64,000 nucleotides of DNA, taken from Gaiellasilicea sp035556515. Its GTDB lineage: Bacteria; Actinomycetota; Thermoleophilia; Gaiellales; Gaiellaceae. The notes under the pieces were generated by a model that was given only the letters and a program-made list of their open reading frames with translations, had not been told where the DNA came from and made no database searches. This document shows, piece after piece, positions 51,278 to 58,793 of the stretch. The first letter of the stretch is position 1, and the number at the start of each line of letters is the position of its first letter. Location: NCBI GenBank assembly GCA_035556515.1, contig DATMEO010000087.1:1-64000 (forward strand). Reading direction: 5' to 3'. The position numbers were made by a program, and so were the translations under genes.

Positions 51278-51987
51278 CTAGCCAGGCTGTGGACCCGGTC
51301 GGCCGCGTCGGCTGTGATCGGGTCGCCGTGGCCGACGCCGACGATCGCTGCGTCGAGCCCGGCCATGCGGCGGATCGACTCGGCGTGCTGCTCTGGGTTG
51401 AGCGTGAACGCCGGCCAGCCCGCCTCGAAGCGCGGCCACGTCGCGATCGCGTCGCCCGAGAGCAGCAGCTTGTGCTCGGGCCAGGAGAAGGCGAGGTGAC
51501 CGGGCGAGTGACCGGGCACGTGGAGCACGCGCAAAGGGCCGACCGCGTCGCCGTCGCCGACGCTCTCGTCGATCGGGACCGGCCGGTGCTTCGGCCGGTT
51601 GAGGAAGATCCCGACCTGGAACGGGTACGTGCGCAGCGGCGCCGTCGGCTTCAGCCCGACCGGCTGCGCCGGCCGGTCGCCGGAGATGATGTCGGCCTCC
51701 GACTCGTGTGCGAGCACGGTGGCGCCCGTCTCCCGCTTCAGCGCGGCCAGCCCGCCGAGGTGGGAGCGGTGTGCGTGCGTGAGCACGATCCGCCTCAGAT
51801 CGCCGGGTTTGCGGCCGAGCCGCCTGATCGCGTCGAGGACGCCGCGGGCGTCGTTCTCGAAGAGCGTGTCGACGAGCGAGAGCTCGCCGTTCATGTCGAC
51901 CAGATACGCACGGACGCGGCCGCCCTTCTTGGCGCCGAGCATGTGCACGCCGGGCGCGAGCTCCCTCACGCGGAGACCCTCTTCCAC
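51274..51987 (-). CDS. MBL-fold protein with altered metal motif
   Basis: A 237-residue metallo-beta-lactamase-fold protein. The metal motif HxHxDH reads H71-A-H73-R-S75-H76: the Asp that normally binds the second metal and activates water is Ser. The later ligands HVPGHSPGH, SGDAIAT and VGHGDP are present. It may bind one metal only or act on an unusual substrate. GTG at 51987 lies 22 bases inside the peroxidase gene. Third gene of the AAA+/peroxidase operon. Confidence 0.78.
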   Translation of the reverse strand: MEEGLRVRELAPGVHMLGAKKGGRVRAYLVDMNGELSLVDTLFENDARGVLDAIRRLGRKPGDLRRIVLTHAHRSHLGGLAALKRETGATVLAHESEADIISGDRPAQPVGLKPTAPLRTYPFQVGIFLNRPKHRPVPIDESVGDGDAVGPLRVLHVPGHSPGHLAFSWPEHKLLLSGDAIATWPRFEAGWPAFTLNPEQHAESIRRMAGLDAAIVGVGHGDPITADAADRVHSLAS

Positions 51988-53765
51988 GGGGCGAAGGCAT
52001 TGTCGACGCCGCGCAGCGCCGGCTCGAGCGCCGGATAGTGGCGCAGCAGCACGTCGCCCATGCTCGTCTCGTCGATCCAGTCGAGCCCTGTCTGCGTGTA
52101 TGTCTCCGCGTTGTAGTCGCGGGTGAAGAAGCGGTCGCTCTTTAGCCGCCGCGACGCCATCAGGATGAAGACGCGAAAGGCGGTGTCGCTGAAGCCGAAG
52201 CCCTTCGGCAGCGGCTCCGCGTAGAGCCCGACCATCAGGTCGACCTTCTCGACGTCGCCGTAGACCTCACGCAGCTCCCGCGCCCACTCGGGATTGTCGG
52301 TCAGCTCCTCGAACGTCTCCGCGGGCTTGAGGTGGAAGAGGCGCCGGAACTCGTTGTAGCGGGGAACGCCGCGCTCGCGGATCCGGAGCACGTCGATCGC
52401 GGCGAGGTCGACGAGGGTGCCGTCCGGCTTGTGCAGCTCCTGCAGGAAGCGCGGATAGTTGTGCAGTGTGATCGCGCCCGGGTGTGCGATCCCGAACGAG
52501 TAGAGCGAGTCGACGAAGCCGACCTCGTCGAGGCGGGCGCGGACGTCGTTGACGCCGAGCTCACGGAACGTCCGCTCCTGCAGCACCTCGTCCGTCTCGA
52601 TCGACCTGAAGGTGAAGTCATCGGGGAGGAGCGGGTGCATCCGGTAGACGGCGACGAACTCCTCGGTGAGCGAGTAGGGGACGCCATGGTGGTCGGTCGC
52701 CGAGCCGGGAATGCCGCCGAGCACCTCGTTCGAGCTTCGCTTCCCCAGCCGCTTGCCGAGGATGCCGTACCAGTTGGCGCGCATCGCGTACGTGGTCGTC
52801 GGGTGGGCGATGATCGCTGGTGTCCACTCGACGGTGTGGATCTTCGCCATCAGCGCCGCCGTGATCAGCCGCGCCGTTGCGAAGAGCCGGTCGTCCGTCC
52901 ACTCGGGGTGCTCGGCCGCGAGCCGGCCGGCGATCGCGTTGTGCTCGTGGCTGAAGAGCGTGTGCAGGAGCGCGAGCCCGAGCCAGAAGTTGCCGGCGAC
53001 GCCGGTCAGGTCGACCTTGGCGTCGAGGTCGCGCGGCAGCTGGCCGTCGGCGTCGAGCCGGAGGCGGCCGCCCGTTCCTTCGCGGAGCGCGCTCGTGATC
53101 GCCGGCTCGCTGCCGTAGATCTGCGAGCCGTCCCACCAGTGCGAGTCGGTCGTCACCCACGTCGCGGCGCCGCCGTTCGCGTCCGGGAACGGGTCGGTGC
53201 GCGTGCGCTCGATCCGCATCGGCCGCTCGCGCCACGGATCGTCGCCGTCGAGCTCGAGCTCGAACGGTTGCTCGGGCAGGTTCTTGCCGTGGCTGAACCA
53301 GTCGTGCACCTCGAACTGAAGCCACGCGCCGGCGAGCACGTTCACGATCGTGGCCGGCTTGAACTCGTCGCGCGTCAGCAGCCGCCGGCTGACGAGGCGC
53401 GGACTCGGGTCGAGCAGGCCCGGCAGCGTCTCGGGATGGGTGCTGCCGAGTGGGACGTTGCGCCCAAAGCGGGCGCCGATCATGCCCATCGCCGGGCTGT
53501 CGAGGTCGTTGAAGCTCCCGTCGACCGTGCGTGCGTTGGGGGGACCGCCGTTCGGAGCGGCCTTCGCACCGCCGGCGCCGGTGTCGTGCAGATTCTCCTC
53601 GCGCAGGCGCGTCCGCAGGCCGACGAGCGTCAGCACGCCGAGCGGCCGCGGCAGGCGATCCCAGCCGAAGCGCCGGTCGAGCGCGCCGGCGGTCGCGGTC
53701 AGCAGCTTCGAGAGAGGACGGAACACGGCCCGACCGATGAAAACATTGCCTGTTGGCGGCGTCAA
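51966..53765 (-). CDS. Cyclooxygenase/alpha-dioxygenase-like heme peroxidase
   Basis: A 599-residue member of the animal-type peroxidase/cyclooxygenase superfamily. The distal His154 is in QFEVHDWFSHG, as in alpha-dioxygenases, and the proximal His377 is in VYRMHPLLPDDF, with LLHTLFSHEHNAIA as the usual middle helix. Such proteins oxygenate fatty acids or act as peroxidases. No signal peptide is visible. The start is TTG at 53765, overlapping the AAA+ stop (TTGA), which suggests coupled translation. Confidence 0.82.
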   Translation of the reverse strand: MTPPTGNVFIGRAVFRPLSKLLTATAGALDRRFGWDRLPRPLGVLTLVGLRTRLREENLHDTGAGGAKAAPNGGPPNARTVDGSFNDLDSPAMGMIGARFGRNVPLGSTHPETLPGLLDPSPRLVSRRLLTRDEFKPATIVNVLAGAWLQFEVHDWFSHGKNLPEQPFELELDGDDPWRERPMRIERTRTDPFPDANGGAATWVTTDSHWWDGSQIYGSEPAITSALREGTGGRLRLDADGQLPRDLDAKVDLTGVAGNFWLGLALLHTLFSHEHNAIAGRLAAEHPEWTDDRLFATARLITAALMAKIHTVEWTPAIIAHPTTTYAMRANWYGILGKRLGKRSSNEVLGGIPGSATDHHGVPYSLTEEFVAVYRMHPLLPDDFTFRSIETDEVLQERTFRELGVNDVRARLDEVGFVDSLYSFGIAHPGAITLHNYPRFLQELHKPDGTLVDLAAIDVLRIRERGVPRYNEFRRLFHLKPAETFEELTDNPEWARELREVYGDVEKVDLMVGLYAEPLPKGFGFSDTAFRVFILMASRRLKSDRFFTRDYNAETYTQTGLDWIDETSMGDVLLRHYPALEPALRGVDNAFAPWKRVSA

Positions 53766-54769
53766 CCGAGCCAGCGGCGGCGCTTCGGGCGTGCGTCGGT
53801 GCTCTCGCCGAGCACGCGCGCCGCCTCGAGCAGGTCGTCGGCCTCGAGCGTCGTCACCTCGTCGAGGCGGAGCTCCTCCAGCGCCCGGCCTTCGACCTGG
53901 GCAAGCCGCAGCGCCTGGCGGTTGAGCGCCTGCTCGAAGATCGTGCGCGCGTAGCGGGCGTTGCCGAAGCCCTCGCCGCGGGCGGCGCCGGCGAAGATGC
54001 GCTCGAGGGCGTCGTCGGCACCCGGCCCGAGCTCGTACTCGTGCTCGGCCGCCAGCCGGCGCGTAATCTCGAGCAGGTCGCCGGTCGAGTAGTCCGGGAA
54101 CGAGATCTCGCGGGCGAAGCGCGAGCGCAGGCCCGGATTGGAGTCGAGCAAGGCGCGCATCAGCCGCGGATAGCCGGCGACGATGACGACGAGGCGATGG
54201 CGGTGGTCCTCCATTCGCTTCAGCAGCGTCTCGACCGCCTCGGCGCCGAAGTCGAGCCGCCCGTCGCCTCCGCCCGGTGTCAGCGCGTAGGCCTCGTCGA
54301 TGAAGAGGACACCGTCGAGCGCGCGGCGGATCGCCCGGTCGGTCTTGATCGCCGTCTGGCCGACGTACTGGCCGACCAGTGACGCGCGATCGACCTCGAC
54401 GAGATGGCCCTTCTCGAGTAGCCCCATCGCGCCGTACATCTCGGCGAGCAGGCGCGCCACCGTCGTCTTGCCGGTGCCGGGGTTGCCGAGGAAGACGAGG
54501 TGCTGGCTCGTCGCCACTTCGGGCAGGTCGTGCTCCTTGCGGCGGGCCTGTACCTGCAGGAACGCGAGCAGAGCGTGTACCTGCTCCTTGACCGTCTCGA
54601 GCCCGACGAGACCGTCGAGCTCCGCCTGCAGCTCCGTCAGCGGCCGCGGCGGCGTCGCCCTCGGCCCGAGGCCGAGCAGGTCCTCGAGCTCGGGACCGGC
54701 GGTTCGGCGCAGCTGGTCGCCGATCTGGCGCGCGGCGCCGCGGAGATTCTCGATCGGATTCGGAGGCAT
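53762..54769 (-). CDS. CbxX/CfxQ-type AAA+ ATPase
   Basis: A 335-residue AAA+ ATPase of the family that includes the Rubisco activase CbxX and ESX EccA. Walker A is GNPGTGKT (95-102), Walker B is VLFIDEAYALT (near 152), and GYPRLMRALLDSNPGLRSRF holds the sensor and pore-side residues. The first 50 residues are family-poor. No Rubisco or ESX gene is nearby; the coupled downstream gene is a heme peroxidase, which may be its client. Confidence 0.85.
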   Translation of the reverse strand: MPPNPIENLRGAARQIGDQLRRTAGPELEDLLGLGPRATPPRPLTELQAELDGLVGLETVKEQVHALLAFLQVQARRKEHDLPEVATSQHLVFLGNPGTGKTTVARLLAEMYGAMGLLEKGHLVEVDRASLVGQYVGQTAIKTDRAIRRALDGVLFIDEAYALTPGGGDGRLDFGAEAVETLLKRMEDHRHRLVVIVAGYPRLMRALLDSNPGLRSRFAREISFPDYSTGDLLEITRRLAAEHEYELGPGADDALERIFAGAARGEGFGNARYARTIFEQALNRQALRLAQVEGRALEELRLDEVTTLEADDLLEAARVLGESTDARPKRRRWLG

Positions 54770-54788
54770 GAGCCGGGTGTACCCGCGG

Positions 54789-55415
54789 TCAGCGTTCCTC
54801 TAGCGCCCGCCGCAGCTCGGACACCTGTTGCTCGAGCCGGGCGACTCGCTGCTCGAGGGACGGGGAAGCTTGTGTCTGATAGACACTTTCGACGTTTGAC
54901 GAACGTTCCGGCTCGGGCGGCACCGGCGCGTCCTCGCCGCCGAGGAGCTGGCGCCACCGGTCCTGGCTCTGGCCGGCGCGGCGCGGGAGCTTCTCGGCGA
55001 GCTCGGCCGCAGCCAGCGCGTCGAGCGCCTGCTCGACGTCCTCGATCGATCCGTACGGATAGAGCCGCTCGACGCGCTGCTTCAGCTCGCCGGGCGTCTG
55101 CGCGCCACGGAGCATCAGCACGGCGAGCAGTGCGATCTGGGAGGGGACACGGCCGAGCGCGTCGTCGAGCAGATGGCGGTACTTGGCCACGCGGCTCCCC
55201 GGCCCGCTCGCGAGCCGCACCCAGCCGCGCCGCGAGAGGCGGTCGAGTGCCGCGCGGATCTCCGTTTCGTCGTAGTCGGCGACCGGATCGCGGTTGGTCG
55301 CCTGATTGCAGGCGAGCCGAAGCGCGTTCAGCGAGAGCGGGTACTGATCGGGCGTCGTCCGCTGCTTCTCGACCAGGCAGCCGAGTACCCGAATCTCAAC
55401 GGCGTCCGCGTCCAC
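54789..55415 (-). CDS. YceH-like (DUF480) winged-helix protein
   Basis: A 208-residue protein matching the YceH family of unknown function, built from two winged-helix units. Marks are EIRVLGCLVEKQRTTPDQYPLSLNAL, given here in part, and NQATNRDPV, ALLAVLMLRGAQTPGELKQR. The C-terminal 40 residues are a coiled coil (LEQRVARLEQQVSELRRAL). GTG at 55415 has TACGGT seven bases upstream. It is 19 bases before the AAA+ gene and probably heads that operon. Confidence 0.88.
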   Translation of the reverse strand: MDADAVEIRVLGCLVEKQRTTPDQYPLSLNALRLACNQATNRDPVADYDETEIRAALDRLSRRGWVRLASGPGSRVAKYRHLLDDALGRVPSQIALLAVLMLRGAQTPGELKQRVERLYPYGSIEDVEQALDALAAAELAEKLPRRAGQSQDRWRQLLGGEDAPVPPEPERSSNVESVYQTQASPSLEQRVARLEQQVSELRRALEER

Positions 55416-55422
55416 GGGCGAA

Positions 55423-55428
55423 ACCGTA
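55423..55428 (-). promoter_or_regulatory. Putative -10 box (TACGGT) of the yceH-AAA+ operon
   Basis: TACGGT ends seven bases before the GTG at 55415, consistent with a leaderless transcript. Confidence 0.5.
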
Positions 55429-55442
55429 GCGCCGCAGCGCGG

Positions 55443-55595
55443 TCAGCTGAGCGGGCTGTGCCGCGGTCCCCGCGGCGTCGTGCTGCGCCGGCCCCACTCC
55501 TCGATCGACCTGCCGGCGGCGCGGATGCCGCCGCACCAGGCGAAGCCGAAGAGCACGAGGAGATAGAGGACGAGGATGACGATCCAGTCGCGCAT
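55443..55595 (-). CDS. Small membrane protein, 50 aa
   Basis: A 50-residue protein with one N-terminal membrane helix (WIVILVLYLLVLFGFAW, residues 4-20) and a basic tail rich in Arg, Gly and Pro. A very strong AAGGAGG lies five to eleven bases before the ATG, which is better than most in the window. No family is recognised. It lies between yceH and the FAD oxidase on the same strand. Confidence 0.6.
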   Translation of the reverse strand: MRDWIVILVLYLLVLFGFAWCGGIRAAGRSIEEWGRRSTTPRGPRHSPLS

Positions 55596-55657
55596 CGAAC
55601 CTCCTTCGGCCTCATTGTCGCACGGGAGCCTCTGGTCCGCATTCGCGAAACCCCCGC

Positions 55658-55723
55658 GGGGGCCGCTGAGCGGCCCCCTTCAGGGATCTTCGCGCTGAGC
55701 GTCCGCCTGAGGCGGATGCTCAG
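55658..55723. repeat. Two-hairpin GC-rich repeat, copy 3
   Basis: GGGGGCCGCTGAGCGGCCCCC (55658-55678; arms shown, 21 bases in all) replaces the first hairpin, with the same GGGCCGC/GCGGCCC arms. The second hairpin, 55695-55723, shares TGAGCGTCCGC and GCGGATGCTCA with copy 1. It reaches into the stop codon of the FAD oxidase gene. Confidence 0.7.
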
Positions 55724-57105
55724 CTTGCGGGCGGAACAGGATGGTTCGAGCGGATTAGATCCGTCGGGTCGACGATCGCCTTGATCCGGCGCAGGCGGTG
55801 GTAGCTCGCGCTCGAGAAGAGCGAGGCCGCCTTCCGCCGGGACTCGGCGAAGTTGAGGTAGGTGTGGTCTGCCTCCCACGGCTCGAGCGTTCCGCGCAGC
55901 CGCGCGACGGCGCCGTTGACGGCCTCACGGGCCTCGGGCGTCGGGGCGATCCCGATCGCGAACATCACGTACGGAGCCTCCCAGGCGTCGACGGCGCCGT
56001 GGCGGGAATCGCGCCGTGCGACCGCGCCGCCGAGGTGCCGGAGCTCTGCCGAGAGAATCGGCGAGCCGACGACCTGTTCGACGAAGAGGTCGATCAGGTG
56101 GCCGTCTACGTCGTCCAGCATGCCACCGTCACCGGTGCCGGGTGCGGGCCCCTCGGGATCCATGTGCAGCCGGCTCAGCTCCTCGACCGGGATCGTCATC
56201 ACCGTGTCCATCACCGGCCCGAGCGCGCGAAGCGGCTCCAGCCACGCTGCGCCCTCGGCCGGCTCGCCCGACCAGATCGCCTGGACGACCACGAACGACT
56301 GGCCGCGGACGGGCTCCGGGATCTCCGGGATCGGTGGGAACTGGAGGATCCGGCCGACCGACGTCATCTCGTCCGGCAGGTCGTCGGTCCACGCGCGCCA
56401 CGCCTTCAGGATCTCGGCCGCGCGGTCGACGGGATACCAGAGGATGCCCGCGTAGACCTGCGAGATCGGGAAGAGGTTGAACTCGATCGCGGTCACGATC
56501 CCGAAGGAACCGCCGCCGCCGCGAAGTGCCCAGAACAGGTCGGGCTCGTTGGCCCAGTCGGTGCGGACGACGTCGCCGGAGGCCGTGACGACCTCGATCG
56601 CGGTCACCTGGTTGGCGCCGATGCCATGGTTGCGCGCGAGCCAGGACAGGCCGCCGCCGAGCGTGTAGCCGACGACACCGACATCGGGCGAGGAGCCCGC
56701 GAGGGCGGCGAGACCGTGCTCGGCCGCAGCCTCGACAACCTCGATCCAGATCACGCCCGCCTCGGCGCGTGCGATCCGGTTCTCCGGGTCGACCGTGACG
56801 CCGCGCATCCGCTCGGTCTTGAGCAGGATCGTGTCGGACATGTCGCCCATCGCCGCGGCGCCGTGGCCGGTGCCCTGGGGGGCGATCCGGAGGCCGTGGG
56901 CCTTGGCGAACGCGACCGTGGCGGCGACGTCGGCAGCCGACTCGGGCAGCACGACGGCCGCCGGGTTCTGGTCGACGGTCAGGTTCCAGGCGAGGCGGGC
57001 CTCGTCCCACTCGACGTCGCCGGGTGCGACCGCGTCGCCGTCCAGCAGGTTCCGCAGCGGGCCGACGTCGAGCCCGGTCTCACGCCTTGTCAGGATTTCG
57101 GTCAT
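55720..57105 (-). CDS. FAD-binding oxidoreductase, berberine-bridge-enzyme type
   Basis: A 461-residue flavoprotein of the PCMH/BBE group. The FAD domain has GTGHGAAAMG (the His of the usual bicovalent site near residue 79), GYTLGGGLSWLARNHG and WALRGGGGSFGIVT. The C-terminal BBE end reads TYLNFAE, with later SNHPVPP. The usual second flavin-linking Cys of GxVGYCxxGG is not seen (VGVVGYTLGGG), so the link is probably single. Substrate unknown. GGAGG lies upstream of the ATG. Confidence 0.88.
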   Translation of the reverse strand: MTEILTRRETGLDVGPLRNLLDGDAVAPGDVEWDEARLAWNLTVDQNPAAVVLPESAADVAATVAFAKAHGLRIAPQGTGHGAAAMGDMSDTILLKTERMRGVTVDPENRIARAEAGVIWIEVVEAAAEHGLAALAGSSPDVGVVGYTLGGGLSWLARNHGIGANQVTAIEVVTASGDVVRTDWANEPDLFWALRGGGGSFGIVTAIEFNLFPISQVYAGILWYPVDRAAEILKAWRAWTDDLPDEMTSVGRILQFPPIPEIPEPVRGQSFVVVQAIWSGEPAEGAAWLEPLRALGPVMDTVMTIPVEELSRLHMDPEGPAPGTGDGGMLDDVDGHLIDLFVEQVVGSPILSAELRHLGGAVARRDSRHGAVDAWEAPYVMFAIGIAPTPEAREAVNGAVARLRGTLEPWEADHTYLNFAESRRKAASLFSSASYHRLRRIKAIVDPTDLIRSNHPVPPAS

Positions 57106-57185
57106 ACGTGGTCACCTCCGTAGCAGTGATCACATGCTGCGGTCCGGCAGGGGTCGGGCGCATCGGCCCGCGGACGGAACTCGCG

Positions 57186-58637
57186 TCAGCCCTGAGGACG
57201 AACCGGGCTCGTCCGGGCGGACGACGCCGGCGCCTGCGGCACGGCGGCTTCCAGCCGCCGCAGCGGCCGCGAGCCGATCGAGACGGCGATCGCGGCGGCG
57301 ACGAGCGCGGTGACGGCGCTGAGCGCGAAGGTGATCGTGAACGCCGACTCGGCCGGTACCGAGGAGTCGCCGATCGTGCGTGCCGTCAGCAGGGCGGCGC
57401 CGACCTGGCCGCCGACGACGCCGCCGATCATCCGGACGACGGTGTTCATTCCGCCCGCCACGCCCATCTCGCGTGGGTCGACGTTGTCGGCGATCAGCCC
57501 GGCCATCGCCGCGAACGCGGCCCCGACACCGAGGCCGAGCAGGGCGCTCGCAAGCAGGACCGGGCCAGGCTCGTCGTGCATGGCGGCGAACAGCAGTGCG
57601 GCGACGCTGACGACCAGCATCCCGATCGCCAGCGGCCACTTCGAGCCGTAGCGCCGCCCGAGCGCTCCCGCGAGCGGGCCGGCGACGAGCATCGCCAGCG
57701 AGCTCGGGAGCAGGTAGAGCCCCGCTTTCGTGGCGCTCGCGCTGAAGCCGTAGCCGTTGCTCGCGTCGGTTTCGACGAACGCCGGGACGAGGACGAAGCA
57801 GCTGAAGAGCGCGAACCCGGAGATCAGCGTGGCGATGTTGGTGAGCAGGATCGGGCGGTGCGCGAGCATGCGCAGGTCGACCATCGGCGAGCTCGAGCGC
57901 GACTCGACGACACCCCAGAGGACGAACGAACCTGCCGCGAGCGCGAGCACGCCGAGCAGAAGCGGCGAGCCCCAGCCCCAGTGCTCGCCCTCGGTCAGCG
58001 CGAGCATCAGCGAGATCAGCCCGCTGGAGAGGAGCAGCGCGCCCGGCACGTCGACCCGGGACGGGGAGCGGATCGGCGACTCGGGCACGTAGCGGGCGAC
58101 GAGCACGAGCGAGAGGGCGACAGGAATCGAGCCGAGCAGGAAGAGCAGCCGCCAGGAGAAGTTGTCGACGATCAGCCCCGAGAGCACGATCCCGAAGCCG
58201 CCGCCGACACCCCAGACGGCCGAGAGCAGGCCGATCCCGACCTTGACCTTGTCGGCCGGGAACTCGTCGCGGATGATCGCGAAGCTGAGCGGGAAGAGGG
58301 CGCCGCCCGCGCCGGAGACGATGCGGAAGGCGATCAGCGACCAGAGGTTCCAGGCGAAGGCGGCTCCGAGGCAGCCGGCGAGGAAGAGCCCGAGGCTGAT
58401 CAGCAGCAGCCGCTCCTTGCCGAACTGGTCGCCGAGGCGGCCGAGGATCGGCGTCAGCACCGCGCCCGAGACGAGGAAGCCGGTCAGCACCCACGTCGTC
58501 CAGGCGGTGCTCGAGCCGAACTCCTCCTGAAACGTCCGCAGGGCGGGGAAGACCATCGTCTGCTGGAGCGAAAACGCGGCGCCCGCCAGCGTCAGGATCG
58601 CGAGCGTGACGTTGTGGTGCTGGCGCTCGTGATCCAT
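57186..58637 (-). CDS. MFS drug/metabolite transporter (DHA2, 14-helix type)
   Basis: A 483-residue exporter driven by protons. Thirteen or fourteen membrane helices are visible. Motif A is LGRLGDQFGKERLL (about 64-77), motif C-like WRLLFLLGSIPVAL follows helix 5, and VWGVGGGFGIVLSGLI marks the antiporter helix. ATG at 58637 has TAGCGT six bases upstream. It lies 80 bases after the FAD oxidase and might export its product. Confidence 0.88.
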   Translation of the reverse strand: MDHERQHHNVTLAILTLAGAAFSLQQTMVFPALRTFQEEFGSSTAWTTWVLTGFLVSGAVLTPILGRLGDQFGKERLLLISLGLFLAGCLGAAFAWNLWSLIAFRIVSGAGGALFPLSFAIIRDEFPADKVKVGIGLLSAVWGVGGGFGIVLSGLIVDNFSWRLLFLLGSIPVALSLVLVARYVPESPIRSPSRVDVPGALLLSSGLISLMLALTEGEHWGWGSPLLLGVLALAAGSFVLWGVVESRSSSPMVDLRMLAHRPILLTNIATLISGFALFSCFVLVPAFVETDASNGYGFSASATKAGLYLLPSSLAMLVAGPLAGALGRRYGSKWPLAIGMLVVSVAALLFAAMHDEPGPVLLASALLGLGVGAAFAAMAGLIADNVDPREMGVAGGMNTVVRMIGGVVGGQVGAALLTARTIGDSSVPAESAFTITFALSAVTALVAAAIAVSIGSRPLRRLEAAVPQAPASSARTSPVRPQG

Positions 58638-58643
58638 CGCCCC

Positions 58644-58649
58644 ACGCTA
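58644..58649 (-). promoter_or_regulatory. Putative -10 box (TAGCGT) of the MFS gene
   Basis: TAGCGT ends six bases before the ATG at 58637, the leaderless spacing. Confidence 0.45.
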
Positions 58650-58793
58650 GCCGCTGCGTCCCGACCTCCGCGTGAGTGGACGGATTTCCACCCCTGAGGT
58701 GTGGTACGGTCGCGCCGGCTCCTGTCCGCCGGGGGGTGGCAGGGGACATTCGACCCCGGCGGCGCCGCGCGTCCGGGGAAAGGGAGGGGCCAG

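Noticed and set aside
53762..54769. The AAA+ ATPase as Rubisco activase or ESX component.
   Set aside because: No Rubisco, ESX or WXG100 gene occurs in the window; only the family fold is supported.
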